Shown: positions 7,922-17,959, counted from the stretch's first letter. The stretch is 64,000 nucleotides of DNA from RBG-13-51-18 sp050014095 (GCA_050014095.1 JBEKDZ010000003.1:186001-250000); one strand, 5' to 3'. The notes: generated from the sequence alone by a model not told the origin. Numbers and translations are program-made.

Positions 7922-8698
7922 ATGAGTGAAAAAAAGCTGCTGTGCTGGAACGTCAACGGCATCAGGGCGATAAAGAATAAAGGCTTCCTAGAGTGGTTCC
8001 ATAGAGAATCACCGGATATCCTATGTTTACAAGAGACTAGAGCCCAGCCCGACCAGCTGGATGCCGACCTGAAACAACAGCCTGGGTATCACGTTTACTG
8101 GGCATGGCCGGAGCGGAAGGGCTATAGCGGGGTGGCGCTTTATTCTAAAGAAGAACCAATAAACATTAAGTACGACTTTGATGAAAAGAGCCTGGACATC
8201 GAGGGGAGGGTTGTCATCGCTGAGTACCCAGAGTTCACCCTTTTTAACGTCTATTACCCTAACGGCAAAGCGGGACCGGAACGCTTAAGCTACAAAATGA
8301 CCTTTTACGATGTCTTCCTCAAGTATGCCGACGCTTTGAAAGGTAAAGGGAAGAAACTGGTCATCTGCGGCGATGTTAATACCGCACACAAGGAAATCGA
8401 CCTGGCGCGACCGAAAGAGAACTCAAAAGTTTCCGGGTTCTTGCCGGAAGAACGCGCCTGGATAGATAAACTCATTTCTCATGGCTATGTGGACACCTTC
8501 CGCCAGTTTAATCAAGAGCCGAATCAATACACCTGGTGGGATTTAAAATCCGGGGCAAGAGCCAGGAACGTGGGCTGGAGAATCGACTACTTCTTTGTGA
8601 GCGAAAATCTACTGCCAGCAGTGTCCAGCGCTTTTATCCTGCCGGAGATAATGGGGTCGGACCACTGCCCTATTGGGATAACACTTAAATCAGACTAG
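7922..8698 (+). CDS. xth: Exodeoxyribonuclease III
   Basis: A 258-residue AP endonuclease/3'-5' exonuclease of the exonuclease III family, for base excision repair. Motifs in order: WNVNGIRA (about residues 9-16), LQETRA with the metal-binding glutamate, NVYYPNG, CGDVNTAHKEIDL with catalytic Asp and Asn, RIDYFFVS, and the final SDHCPI with the catalytic His. TATAAT at 7896-7901 lies about 20 bases before the start and GAGGTAGAGGG supplies the ribosome site. It diverges from the molybdoenzyme gene. All catalytic positions are intact. Confidence 0.95.
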   Translation: MSEKKLLCWNVNGIRAIKNKGFLEWFHRESPDILCLQETRAQPDQLDADLKQQPGYHVYWAWPERKGYSGVALYSKEEPINIKYDFDEKSLDIEGRVVIAEYPEFTLFNVYYPNGKAGPERLSYKMTFYDVFLKYADALKGKGKKLVICGDVNTAHKEIDLARPKENSKVSGFLPEERAWIDKLISHGYVDTFRQFNQEPNQYTWWDLKSGARARNVGWRIDYFFVSENLLPAVSSAFILPEIMGSDHCPIGITLKSD

Positions 8699-8729
8699 GC
8701 ACGATGGGAAAATACTACAAGTAAAAACC

Positions 8730-8801
8730 ATCCCGACGTAAGTCGGGATCCAGTTGACATTGAAATTAACTGGATTCCGTTTCCCGTATCGGAGTACGGG
8801 A
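8730..8801. repeat. Dispersed composite palindrome
   Basis: Two hairpins, ATCCCGAC-GTAA-GTCGGGAT (8730-8749) and TCCCGTA..TACGGGA (8782-8801), flank an inner pair GATCCAGTT/AACTGGATT. It lies between converging genes xth and the HAD phosphatase, where it could end both transcripts. Confidence 0.6.
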
Positions 8802-8832
8802 CAAGTTTCAACGGAATGGTTAGAGGTTTTGA

Positions 8833-9483
8833 TCAACTAAGCTTCAGATTCTCTAATACCTTGATGATGTCATAAAAATCATTAAAGGGATAGCACTTAA
8901 GCTTTTCCGTCTGACAACGTTTCAGAAGGTCGGCGGTGGCGCAAACGTATTTAGCCTGGCGCGAGGGATAGATATCCGAGGTGCCGTTGCCGACATAAAT
9001 GACCTGATAGCCTTTTTGACATAGATAATCGGTGTAGGTTTCCTTAAAGCCGGCATCCACCTCCTTGCCGTCGGGTCCCAGATACCTGACCCTCACCCCT
9101 CCGGGAAAAAAGACATTCTCCGCGGCATGGATTTCGAGTCCATCGATGCCCAGCTTTTCGAGTAAAGCATCGATATAAAAGGTAAGTCCATTACTGACGA
9201 TGACCACTTCAATGCCTTTAGCTTTACAATAGTCGACAAACTCCTTTAAGCCGGGGCGAATTTTCACGCGGGGACTGCTTAAAACGAAGTCGGTCATGGT
9301 TTTTCTATCCGCTTGCATCATGCCGAAGACTTTTTTATTAAAAGCGCCGACGGTGATATCACCGGAGGAATATTTTTCAAGGTGCTTACGCCACTTGCCG
9401 CCGACATATTTATCCAGCAGGAGAAAACTAACGTCTTCCTCGGTTATCGTGCCATCGAAATCAAGCTGAATGGCGGTTTTCAT
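8833..9483 (-). CDS. HAD phosphatase, MtnX/SerB-like
   Basis: A 216-residue HAD-IB type phosphatase. Motif I is DFDGTIT (nucleophile Asp and acid Asp), motif II is VIVSNG, motif III a lysine in GFKETYTDY, and motif IV VGNGTSD (the usual first Asp is Asn, the last acidic residue is kept). Residues 20-90 form the helical cap. MtnX of the methionine salvage pathway is the nearest named family, but no other salvage gene is nearby, so the substrate is uncertain. It is the last gene of the uvrC-GTPase-phosphatase run, 17 bases after the GTPase. Confidence 0.8.
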   Translation of the reverse strand: MKTAIQLDFDGTITEEDVSFLLLDKYVGGKWRKHLEKYSSGDITVGAFNKKVFGMMQADRKTMTDFVLSSPRVKIRPGLKEFVDYCKAKGIEVVIVSNGLTFYIDALLEKLGIDGLEIHAAENVFFPGGVRVRYLGPDGKEVDAGFKETYTDYLCQKGYQVIYVGNGTSDIYPSRQAKYVCATADLLKRCQTEKLKCYPFNDFYDIIKVLENLKLS

Positions 9484-9500
9484 AAAAGGTAAACTCCTTC

Positions 9501-10478
9501 TTATAAATGCAGCTCTATTATGTCCCCGTCCTGCAAAACGTGGTCGCGTTTGACCATGATGCCGTCGAACTTGCCGGAGCCCCAGATGCGCGCATATTTT
9601 AAACGCTGGGCGAAGGACTTATGAATAGCCATAGCCGCCATCTCCAGCGTGCTGCCCCTTTCTAAAATAATGGGGTCGGTCATATCCGGTTTATTGCCTG
9701 GGGTCTTGGTATAGACGCGCATCACGTCCAGCATCTCGAAGACCTTTTTCTTAAGCTCGTCCAGATTGCCAGTGGCGTTGATGGCGATGGTAGGCAGCGT
9801 GCCGCCGTACATCTCCTTTATATCTTGGTAATTATGGCCGTCCGGGTCGAGGTCGGCTTTATTACCAACGAGTAGCGCCTTTTTATAGTTCACTAAGGAC
9901 TCTTCATCATTTTCCGTTTCCGGCGCTTTGCCAAAGCCAATATTTTTTTCTTTCAACACGGTTATCAGGGCATCCGCCTGCGTCAGAGCGTCCTGACTCA
10001 AGTCGACGACGATTAAGAGAGCGTCCGCCCTCCTTATGATATTAAGGAGCCACCACTCCGGCGGCTGTTCGCCGAGTGGAGGGGTATCGATTAGCTGAAT
10101 CTGGACATTTTCAAAGTGCATCATGCCGGGGGTGGCAGACTGGGTGGTATAGGGGTAGGCGGCGACGGTGGGCCTGGCGTTGGTAATAGCCGCCACGATT
10201 TGCGATTTGCCCGTATTAGGGCGGCCGATAACGGCTACCTGGGCAGCGCCGGCTTTTTCGATTTTCATGCTGGTGTGGGCGGTAGCCGCCTTTTTATCCA
10301 TGGACTTGGATAGGTTGGCGATTTTCGTGCGGAGCTCGGCGCGTAAATGGTCGGTGCCCTTATGTTTGGGCATGACCGCCAGCATCTCCTCCAGCCAGGC
10401 GATTTTCTCCTGGGTGGTTTTGGCGGCGCGGTAGTTCTTTTCCGCCTCGAGGTATTGCGGCGTCAAGTTAGCCGGCAT
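9501..10478 (-). CDS. DRG/Obg-like GTPase with C-terminal TGS domain
   Basis: A 325-residue P-loop GTPase. Residues 1-75 are a charged helical region. The G domain follows: G1 GRPNTGKS, G2 around AAYPYTTQSATPGMM, G3 DTPP, G4 GNKADLD (NKxD). The last 75 residues form a TGS domain that ends VLQDGDIIELHL. This layout matches the DRG branch of the OBG superfamily, usually linked to ribosomes or translation. It begins 2 bases after uvrC ends, so it is very probably co-transcribed with uvrC, although no functional link is known. Confidence 0.88.
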   Translation of the reverse strand: MPANLTPQYLEAEKNYRAAKTTQEKIAWLEEMLAVMPKHKGTDHLRAELRTKIANLSKSMDKKAATAHTSMKIEKAGAAQVAVIGRPNTGKSQIVAAITNARPTVAAYPYTTQSATPGMMHFENVQIQLIDTPPLGEQPPEWWLLNIIRRADALLIVVDLSQDALTQADALITVLKEKNIGFGKAPETENDEESLVNYKKALLVGNKADLDPDGHNYQDIKEMYGGTLPTIAINATGNLDELKKKVFEMLDVMRVYTKTPGNKPDMTDPIILERGSTLEMAAMAIHKSFAQRLKYARIWGSGKFDGIMVKRDHVLQDGDIIELHL

Positions 10479-10480
10479 GG

Positions 10481-12322
10481 CTAGAGATACTCCTTTATCT
10501 TTTTCGCCTGCGTCGATGACACGCCCGCGGCAGCCACCAACTCATCGATAGAGGCTTCTCTAATACGCTGGATGGAGCCGAACTGGCGCAAAAGAGCGCT
10601 CTTACGCCGGGGCCCGATGCCGGGAATACCATCCATGACCGAAGCAAAGGTCTTTTTACGGTGCAGACTGGAAAAATAGCTTATCGCGAAGCGGTGGGCT
10701 TCGTCCCGAAGACGCTGGAACAGCTGGAGTCCGGCCGAGGACTTAGGTAAAATGATTGGTTTAGCTCTTTTGGGTAAAAATATCTCCTCGTTTTCTTTCG
10801 CCAGGCTCGCCAAAGGAACGTCGATAGCCAGCTCCTTAAAAACCTCCAGGGCGGCATTTAGCTGCCCTTTGCCCCCATCGATGAGAACGAGGTCGGGCTT
10901 GATGCTCCAGGTATCTTCTTGAGAGGTATGAGCGTCAGCATGTTTAAAGCGCCGCCGCAGCACCTCCTGCAGCATAGCGTAGTCGTTAGCGCCCTCAACC
11001 GTCTTAATTTTAAAGCGGCGGTAATGGGCGGTCTTCGGCTTGCCCTTTTCAAAAACCACCATACTCCCCACCGCCGATGTTCCCTGGATATTAGAGATAT
11101 CATAGGCTTCCATACGGAGGGGCGGGGTTGGTAGCTTAAGCTCCGTTTCCAGCTCGCCCAAAGCAACATCCAGCGATTTGCCGGCGGTCAGCTCCTTAAT
11201 TTTTATCTGCTCGAAACCCTGCCTGGCGTTTTCGGCGGCGATATCGATTAGCTGTTTCTTAACGCCGCGGCGTGGCACCTCGATATCCACCGAACCTCCC
11301 CTTTTCCCCTTAAGCCACTCACGGATAATATCCTTATCCTCCACCGGGTATTGAATCATCAATAAAGGTGGTATTTGCGTGGAGGAAGAATAGTACTGCT
11401 TGATAAAACCGGTCATAATTTGGATAGGCTCTTCCTGCCGGGCGCCCTGCATTAAAAACCCCTCCCGACCCGTCAGTTTGTTGTCGCGGATGAATAAAAC
11501 CTGCACAAAAGCCTGGTCGCCCTCTTGGACGAAAGCGATAACGTCCTCTTCGCCGCGGATGACGGCGGCGATCTTCTCTCCCTCGATAACCTCATGCATC
11601 GACTGTATCTGGTCGCGGATACGGGCGGCGTTTTCAAAGTCCATCGCCTCGGAGGCGCGGTTCATTTTCGCCTGAAGCTCTTTGATAACATTATCCCGCT
11701 TGCCTTCGAGAAAGAGGGTGACCTCCTTAATTACCTGGGCATAATCCTCGGGGCGTACATTACCGGTGCATGGTGCCAGGCAGTGACCGAGATGGTATTC
11801 CAGGCAGGGTCGCGATGCCTTGCCCGTGATGTCCTTGCTGCAAAAACGCAATGGGAAGAGACGCTTGAGGATACGCAGAGTTTGCTTGACCGACCCGGAA
11901 TTAGAAAAAGGACCGAAGTAGCGTCCGCCATCCTGCTCGAAGCGGCGCGTGACGTAGACCCGCGGCCATTCTTCTTTGACATCGATTTTCAGGTATGGGA
12001 AACTTTTATCATCCTTAAGCATCACGTTATAGCGGGGATGATACTGCTTGATGAAGTTGCACTCCATGATAAGGGCTTCCTGCTCGGAGCTGGCGATATA
12101 AAAATCGATATCCGCGATATGCTCCACCAGGCGCTGCGTCTTCGGCGTCAGTTTGGCCGGCGACTGGAAATAAGACCGCACGCGCTGATGCAGGTCGGAA
12201 GCTTTACCTACGTAAATGATGTTCTTCGCGGCATCCCGGTAGATATAGACGCCGGGGCGGTGGGGTAAACTCTTAAGCTGCTCGGCGATGGTAGGATTAT
12301 GAACTCTCGCTTCTCTATCCAT
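10481..12322 (-). CDS. uvrC: Excinuclease ABC subunit C
   Basis: UvrC makes the dual incisions in nucleotide excision repair. The 613-residue protein has the N-terminal GIY-YIG nuclease (RPGVYIYRDA..IIYVGKA, residues about 22-100) for the 3' cut. Next come the UVR motif that meets UvrB (about 200-235), the RNase H-like 5' nuclease domain with AYDISNIQG, and a C-terminal helix-hairpin-helix (IPGIGPRRKSALLRQFGS). All regions are complete. First gene of a three-gene run. I found no GAAC-N4-GTTC box upstream, so SOS control is not evident. Confidence 0.96.
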   Translation of the reverse strand: MDREARVHNPTIAEQLKSLPHRPGVYIYRDAAKNIIYVGKASDLHQRVRSYFQSPAKLTPKTQRLVEHIADIDFYIASSEQEALIMECNFIKQYHPRYNVMLKDDKSFPYLKIDVKEEWPRVYVTRRFEQDGGRYFGPFSNSGSVKQTLRILKRLFPLRFCSKDITGKASRPCLEYHLGHCLAPCTGNVRPEDYAQVIKEVTLFLEGKRDNVIKELQAKMNRASEAMDFENAARIRDQIQSMHEVIEGEKIAAVIRGEEDVIAFVQEGDQAFVQVLFIRDNKLTGREGFLMQGARQEEPIQIMTGFIKQYYSSSTQIPPLLMIQYPVEDKDIIREWLKGKRGGSVDIEVPRRGVKKQLIDIAAENARQGFEQIKIKELTAGKSLDVALGELETELKLPTPPLRMEAYDISNIQGTSAVGSMVVFEKGKPKTAHYRRFKIKTVEGANDYAMLQEVLRRRFKHADAHTSQEDTWSIKPDLVLIDGGKGQLNAALEVFKELAIDVPLASLAKENEEIFLPKRAKPIILPKSSAGLQLFQRLRDEAHRFAISYFSSLHRKKTFASVMDGIPGIGPRRKSALLRQFGSIQRIREASIDELVAAAGVSSTQAKKIKEYL

Positions 12323-12371
12323 TTCTAAGCTTATTCTAACATAGCCAGAATGGAGAGCAAAGAGAGAATCT

Positions 12372-13052
12372 TTAAGCTATCTTGATCAAGCCTTGCTTGA
12401 TAGCGACGACCACTGCCTCGGTGCGAGCGTTGGCGTTTAGTTTACGCAATATTGAGGTAACGTGGTTCTTAATCGTCTGCTCGCTGATGCCGAGCTCGGC
12501 GGCAATCTGTTTATTCAGGTAGCCCTGGGCGATATATTCCAGGATTTCAATTTCCCTGGGGGTTAGGGGCGAGATAAAGGGTCCGGCTTCAGTGCGGGAG
12601 GTTAGCTCCTGGAACTGCTCCAACACATGTTCGGCTACTTTCGGGCGGTTGGTAAGACTTTCATTGATAGGGTGTTCACCTTTAGCGACACGTCGGATAA
12701 TATCGATAAGTTGCGGCGCAGTTACCTCTTTATTGAGATAAGCCACAGCCTGCGCTTTAATCGCTAAGAACAGCTGATTATCATCCGGGTTTGAAGTGAG
12801 GAGGATAACACCTATATTCGGCGAACGCTGCTTTATCTTTCGCGCCAGCTCGAGGCCGTTTTCCGACTGGCCATCAAGGTCGAGCAGGACAACATCCGGC
12901 GGGAGGTTATCGATGGTTTTAAGTACATCGCTATTAATCGCGATGGTGCCTAAAACAACGATATCTTCGGCATCGGAAAATGTTTGCTCTAACGCCTGCA
13001 GAAATAGCGACTGCTGACTGATAATAAATAGCTGTATTTTACTGTTATTCAT
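12372..13052 (-). CDS. NarL/LuxR-type response regulator with degenerate receiver
   Basis: A 226-residue two-domain regulator. The receiver keeps the phospho-acceptor segment VVLLDLDG and the lysine in YLNKEV. The acidic pair that normally binds magnesium near residue 10 (the DDH segment) reads ISQQS, so ordinary phosphorylation is doubtful. The C-terminal LuxR HTH is standard: LTPREIEILEYIAQG, NKQIAAELGISEQTIKNHV, LRKLNA. It lies 14 bases after the large GGDEF/HD-GYP membrane protein and is surely co-transcribed with it. It may act as a phosphorylation-independent partner or be tuned by another signal. Confidence 0.85.
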   Translation of the reverse strand: MNNSKIQLFIISQQSLFLQALEQTFSDAEDIVVLGTIAINSDVLKTIDNLPPDVVLLDLDGQSENGLELARKIKQRSPNIGVILLTSNPDDNQLFLAIKAQAVAYLNKEVTAPQLIDIIRRVAKGEHPINESLTNRPKVAEHVLEQFQELTSRTEAGPFISPLTPREIEILEYIAQGYLNKQIAAELGISEQTIKNHVTSILRKLNANARTEAVVVAIKQGLIKIA

Positions 13053-13066
13053 GATTATTCAACGGT

Positions 13067-16000
13067 TCAGGTAGCTGATAAAGGACCTAAACCGCTTTCC
13101 CTCCTCACCTTCTTGTTATCGGCACTATTTTTTATTTCAAAGACCGAGACAAACCGCTCGACCAAATATGGGTCAAATTGAGTACCGGCACGCTTTTTAA
13201 TCTCTTTAAGAGCATTTTCATGAGTTATCGTTTCGGAGTACGACCTATCCGAGGTCATGACGGCGAACTCATTAGCGATAACCAGAATACGTGATATTAT
13301 AGGTATATTTTCACCCTTTTGTCCATCAGGGTAGCCGGTGCCATCATAATTTTCATGGTGATGTAGAACGGGTTCGACACAATGAGCAAGCTGGGGAATC
13401 TGTTTTATCAAGTCTGCCCCCAGTCTAGGATGAGTTTTAATAATCTCCCACTCTTCTTCCGTCAACTCTCCGGACTTGCTTAATAACTCGCTGCTGATGG
13501 CTATTTTGCCAACGTCGTGGAGCATGGCGCAGGTTTCGATTTTCAAGGTTTCTTCTTCGTTTAGCTCAAGCGCTTTGGCCAGGGCTAAAGCATACCCAGC
13601 GACCTTCTTGGAATGTTTGGCGGTGTAGTAGCTCCTTGCATCGACCATTTCAGATAAAACGTTGATAAGGCTGGATAGCTTAGTATCCATGCTGCCATCG
13701 GATTTCGTCGCCACGTCGGTGAGGTTTAATGCCGAGAGAGGCCCAGAGGCACACAGAGTCTGATTACGGCCGTTACGCTTGGCGCGATAGAGCGTAACAT
13801 CTGCCGAAGCAATGATATCGGTATGAGATATGCCATCATCGGGCCAGCAGGCGACGCCAATACTCGAGGTAACGTTTATTCTACTGGAATCTACGCCCTC
13901 GCTGATTTTCTCACGCACTCTTTCCAATACCATCAGAGCAGCATCAATTGATGTCTGTGGCAGCAAGATACCGAACTCATCCCCGCCGTAGCGGAAGGCG
14001 TAATCAGCGGTTCTGATAGAAGATTTGATATTTTTACCGATGGTTTTTAAGAGGCTATCGCCGGCGAGGTGGCCATAGGTATCGTTGTATTCTTTAAAAG
14101 AGTCAAGGTCAAGAATAGCTAATGAAAAAGCACCGCCGTAGCGGGAGTGACGGCTGATTTCACTATCAATCATCTCATCAAGAGAGCGGCGATTATATAA
14201 GCCGGTAAGCTCATCGATGCGCGCTTTCTTTTCCGCTCTGGCATATAGCTGGGAGTTTTCCAGCGGCATAGCTATTTGCGAAGAAAGCTGCTCTAAAAGT
14301 CTAACGTGGCGTTGACTAAAGGCATGGGGCGTTTTGCTCCCCACGATAAAACTGCCGATAATTCTACCTTTAGCGATTAGAGGCAGATAGGCTGTAGAAC
14401 GCAGACCGTTTTCATAGAAGAACTCGCTAGTAGTGAAATACCTTTCCTGCGCGAGATCGTTTTCTAGAAATGGCTTCTTCTGAGAGATAACCCAGGCTGT
14501 GCCGGTTCTTTCCATGGGCACCCTATCTCCTATTTGATAAGCCGAAGTCTCCGGCGCGGATATCGCTACGCAGATGAACTCGTCCTCAGCGATGAGGACG
14601 ATGGTTGCCCAGGTGACATCAACCACTTTTTTCAGCTCATCGATGAAGCTGCCGAAAATCTCCTGAATATCCAGGCTCGAAGATAGAATGACACTGGAAT
14701 TATTGATTACCGATAGCTCTTGCTCGCGTTCTCTAAGCTGCTCTCGGAGATACTCTTTTTCCATACTTACCGCTACGCGGCTGGTGGCATTTTCTATAGT
14801 ATCGAGGTCCTCCAGCGAATACCGTCCGGAGTGCTTTTCGCCGAGTACCAGAATCGCTATCAGGCGCTCACGACTAATAAGGGGTATGAACATGGAGATA
14901 TTATTGGAATCAATTTCTTCTCTTTCCTGCGGCCATAGATTTAAGAACGAAGGGAGTATAACCAGATTTTCTTTCGTAAGATATTTTTGTTCTTTTTCAA
15001 GGTATTTTACGATAGGATTGTTTGACCTAAGTCTAAAATTGGCTAATCGGTTATTTTCTTTAGGTTCGTAGAACTTGGTCTTTAAATCGCCGGTATCGTT
15101 TTCGGGGAAGAGTAAACATGCCTGTTTGATATTGAGCGCTTTTACCAGCAGATTGAGTAGTTCGCCGCCTTGCTCTTCGAGACTGAAGACATTATGTATT
15201 TTCCCGGTAAAATCGTGAAGTTTTTGTTGAGAATGATAGCTGGCCCCCTTGAATGCACGACCCATCCAGTGGAAAAGACCACCGCGTAAGAAATAAATTA
15301 AGATAGATACCCCAACCGCTAATACGCAAGCGGCGATAGAGGCGTAAACATCGAGCTCAAAATTGAAAATTTTCTGGGCGATAATCAGTAAAAGCCAATA
15401 AGTCGCAACGCCAACAACACCAAGAATAATCCAGGCCGCGCTGCGTCTGATAACGAGTTTGATATCGACTAGCCGGTGCCTGATAACCGCAAAACTTAGA
15501 ATAAAGGCGTTAGCAACGTTGCCGTAATGAGGAATGGGGAAAGATTCACCCACAGGTAAAACAGCGCCAATCGTAAATACACTTAATACCCCAATTGAGA
15601 TAAGGAGTGTAATGACCTGGTTATACAAAACAGGATGGTCGAGAGTCTTTAGCATTTTAATGAAAACATAGCAGTTCCTAGTTAAAAGAACCAGCAGCGG
15701 TATGGCTATAAAGAAAATCCCTTTGCCATAGTTAAGAAGGGTTACATCATTGGCGCTTCCAACACTTTCCGGCACATATCCAAGAGCAACCATGATAATA
15801 ACAAATACTAAAGAGCCGTAAGCGAATGGCAACCAACGTCCTTTTCCTTTAGGGAAAAATGATGTAACAAATTGATGGAACTGAACAGCCATCAAGAAGA
15901 AAGTAATTACGATTAATTGCAGGAGCAAAAATTTACTTTGGGGGAAATAATCGCTACGTAGAAATATATCAACCGTACTCCAGAGCATAGCGGCGACTAT

Positions 16001-16114
16001 AAAGAGAATAAACAGGGTATAGCGTTTCTGCCATGGACGGCTGGTTGCCATCATGACTAATAAAGGTATATAGGCTATAACTGCCACTAAAGGAGCAATA
16101 GCATATGCATTCAT
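13067..16114 (-). CDS. Membrane GAF-GGDEF-HD-GYP cyclic-di-GMP protein
   Basis: A 1015-residue sensor with both cyclic-di-GMP synthesis and breakdown domains. Residues about 1-290 carry eight or so membrane segments like the 7TM sensor region of some histidine kinases. Two GAF-like domains follow (about 310-460 and 470-640). The GGDEF domain starts at DELTGLYNRR; its signature GGDEF is at 710-714, with an inhibitory I-site RTAD five residues before. The HD-GYP domain has HD at 866-867 (LHDVGKI) and HHENYDGTGYP further on. Both active sites look intact, so it could be bifunctional. A degenerate NarL regulator follows at once. Confidence 0.9.
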   Translation of the reverse strand: MNAYAIAPLVAVIAYIPLLVMMATSRPWQKRYTLFILFIVAAMLWSTVDIFLRSDYFPQSKFLLLQLIVITFFLMAVQFHQFVTSFFPKGKGRWLPFAYGSLVFVIIMVALGYVPESVGSANDVTLLNYGKGIFFIAIPLLVLLTRNCYVFIKMLKTLDHPVLYNQVITLLISIGVLSVFTIGAVLPVGESFPIPHYGNVANAFILSFAVIRHRLVDIKLVIRRSAAWIILGVVGVATYWLLLIIAQKIFNFELDVYASIAACVLAVGVSILIYFLRGGLFHWMGRAFKGASYHSQQKLHDFTGKIHNVFSLEEQGGELLNLLVKALNIKQACLLFPENDTGDLKTKFYEPKENNRLANFRLRSNNPIVKYLEKEQKYLTKENLVILPSFLNLWPQEREEIDSNNISMFIPLISRERLIAILVLGEKHSGRYSLEDLDTIENATSRVAVSMEKEYLREQLREREQELSVINNSSVILSSSLDIQEIFGSFIDELKKVVDVTWATIVLIAEDEFICVAISAPETSAYQIGDRVPMERTGTAWVISQKKPFLENDLAQERYFTTSEFFYENGLRSTAYLPLIAKGRIIGSFIVGSKTPHAFSQRHVRLLEQLSSQIAMPLENSQLYARAEKKARIDELTGLYNRRSLDEMIDSEISRHSRYGGAFSLAILDLDSFKEYNDTYGHLAGDSLLKTIGKNIKSSIRTADYAFRYGGDEFGILLPQTSIDAALMVLERVREKISEGVDSSRINVTSSIGVACWPDDGISHTDIIASADVTLYRAKRNGRNQTLCASGPLSALNLTDVATKSDGSMDTKLSSLINVLSEMVDARSYYTAKHSKKVAGYALALAKALELNEEETLKIETCAMLHDVGKIAISSELLSKSGELTEEEWEIIKTHPRLGADLIKQIPQLAHCVEPVLHHHENYDGTGYPDGQKGENIPIISRILVIANEFAVMTSDRSYSETITHENALKEIKKRAGTQFDPYLVERFVSVFEIKNSADNKKVRRESGLGPLSAT

Positions 16115-16185
16115 ATAAAGGAATTATAGAACAAATGTAAGGACTGTCAAGAGGTAACTAAAGTCAGCACACCAACGTAAGGGAA

Positions 16186-17874
16186 CTAAAGTACTATTGT
16201 TTTAGCCGTTTTAACCGATGTTGATACACTTTGAGCTACTTTACCTATTTTGGTAACAACGATAGTTTCTTCAGTTTCACCAAGGAGAATAGAGAGTACT
16301 TTGTCCGATGGGTTGATATGAGGCGGCTTGAGGTGCGCCAGGTCAGCACCTTCGGCCTGTCTTTGAGCGGTGTAATTATCAAAAGTACCTTTGGGAAGAT
16401 AGGAAACGCGTACTTTAAAATCCATCATGTTGGCATATTCACCGGGAATGAGCGTTTTTGCTTTTTCATCTGCTTTAGTGAGTTCACGATAAAGCGTTTG
16501 GGATAAATCATCTTCATTTATATTTAAACCATCCTTAGGTTCAATGAGGATACGTAATTCGGCTTCCCCAATATTCCTGAAGGCAACCCAATCATCATAT
16601 GGCACGCCCGATTTTTCTATTGCCTGCCAGATGGATTTTTCAGTCAATCTGACGAAGACGAAATCAATTACATCATCCACACGACGTTCGAAAGCCATCT
16701 GGGGGATATTAATGCCAAGTTTGTCGTTGCGGAGGGACGTAATTCTGATCATGTCACCCATTCTGTACCGCACGAAAGAACTGCCGTGAAGGCCGGTGAT
16801 AACAATCTCATAGTTTTCGTCCGGCTCGACTTCATCAAGCAATAGTGTCTCCATTTTGTAGCTGCGGTCCATTTGCCATTTTAATAATTCTGCTTCCGGG
16901 ATAAACTCCAGGAAGTTTAAGTTCGGGATGAAGGTCATACCCTCATAGTCCCATGTCTGGGTGGCGATGACGCCACCTTCTGTACTGCAATATGAATCCA
17001 AGGGCATCTTTCCCCAGAGTTCTTTAATTTTTTCTTTGTAGACGCTGCTATCGATGCCGCCACAGAGAATGCCTTTTAAAGACCATAAATCTTTAGGGAG
17101 TAGCTGTCTGCCGGCAAGACGACTTTTAATAAATCCTCTCAATAGACGCCATAACGCCCGCGGCTGACTTAAATATTGGCGGAAATCAACTTTACTTGTA
17201 GAATCGCGGAATTTTTCACCTACTTTGACCAATACCAGGGAGAGTCCGAAAAAGTAATCCATTCCTTCAGATAGTGCTTGTTTAAAACCAGCGGCGATTC
17301 TTTCTTCATAGGAAAGTCCTTCCGCTTTTTCCAGGTCAGGTAGATATTTTACGGGTGTTTGCATCCTTATCACATCCGCAAAGGTGCCCGACATGTAGGG
17401 TCTCGGGGCGACGGCATATAGCAGCTTATAAGTATCAGGAGTATTGGGAATATCTCCCCAGTCTTTACAGCCGGATAATAAGCCTACTCCGTACAAAATT
17501 TTACTCAATTCCTGGATATAATCAGAAGATAGTGGCACCCATTTACACGGATATTCTCCTGACCTGCCAGAACTATGCGCCCATACTTCTGGTTTGGCGG
17601 GTAGAATATCTTCTCTCTGTTCTAAAAGTTCGGGGCAATAGTCTTTATATGAAGTTAGCGGCACAAGCTGCCGGAATTCCCCAACCGTTTTTGGGCTGGC
17701 GCCATGCATAATTTTTCTGCCAAGAGGTGAGTTATCAAGTAATTCCAATTGGTGCAAAAGGAGGCTTTTCTGGATTTCCATAAATTCGTTGAGATTCAGA
17801 CTGAGGAAGCCACAGCACATTTGCCATAGTTCTTCATCACGGCCCTGTCTTCGAAGGTCTATTGCTCTGAGCAC
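16186..17874 (-). CDS. GH3 auxin-responsive promoter family protein (acyl-acid ligase fold)
   Basis: A 562-residue protein of the GH3 family, whose plant members adenylate hormones such as auxin or jasmonate and join them to amino acids. Bacterial members have no known substrate. The ATP-binding segment reads HSSGRSGEYP where plant proteins have SSGTT, a change at a key loop. Other family marks are YCSTEGGVIATQTW in the middle and YRMGDMIRITS before the C-terminal domain. Start is GTG at 17874 with AGAGGTGA before it. It stands alone; a palindromic operator-like sequence lies upstream (17960-17988). Confidence 0.82.
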   Translation of the reverse strand: MLRAIDLRRQGRDEELWQMCCGFLSLNLNEFMEIQKSLLLHQLELLDNSPLGRKIMHGASPKTVGEFRQLVPLTSYKDYCPELLEQREDILPAKPEVWAHSSGRSGEYPCKWVPLSSDYIQELSKILYGVGLLSGCKDWGDIPNTPDTYKLLYAVAPRPYMSGTFADVIRMQTPVKYLPDLEKAEGLSYEERIAAGFKQALSEGMDYFFGLSLVLVKVGEKFRDSTSKVDFRQYLSQPRALWRLLRGFIKSRLAGRQLLPKDLWSLKGILCGGIDSSVYKEKIKELWGKMPLDSYCSTEGGVIATQTWDYEGMTFIPNLNFLEFIPEAELLKWQMDRSYKMETLLLDEVEPDENYEIVITGLHGSSFVRYRMGDMIRITSLRNDKLGINIPQMAFERRVDDVIDFVFVRLTEKSIWQAIEKSGVPYDDWVAFRNIGEAELRILIEPKDGLNINEDDLSQTLYRELTKADEKAKTLIPGEYANMMDFKVRVSYLPKGTFDNYTAQRQAEGADLAHLKPPHINPSDKVLSILLGETEETIVVTKIGKVAQSVSTSVKTAKTIVL

Positions 17875-17932
17875 ACGTCACCTCTCAAGATTATTCACTG
17901 CCGGAATAAATGAACATACAAGAATAGACTAT

Positions 17933-17947
17933 GCTATCGGTGATAGC
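17933..17947. promoter_or_regulatory. Inverted repeat GCTATC-GGT-GATAGC
   Basis: A perfect 6-base inverted repeat with a 3-base centre, 59 bases upstream of the GH3 start. It could be a protein-binding site or a small hairpin; no regulator can be assigned. Confidence 0.3.
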
Positions 17948-17959
17948 CTGGGAAGTGAT

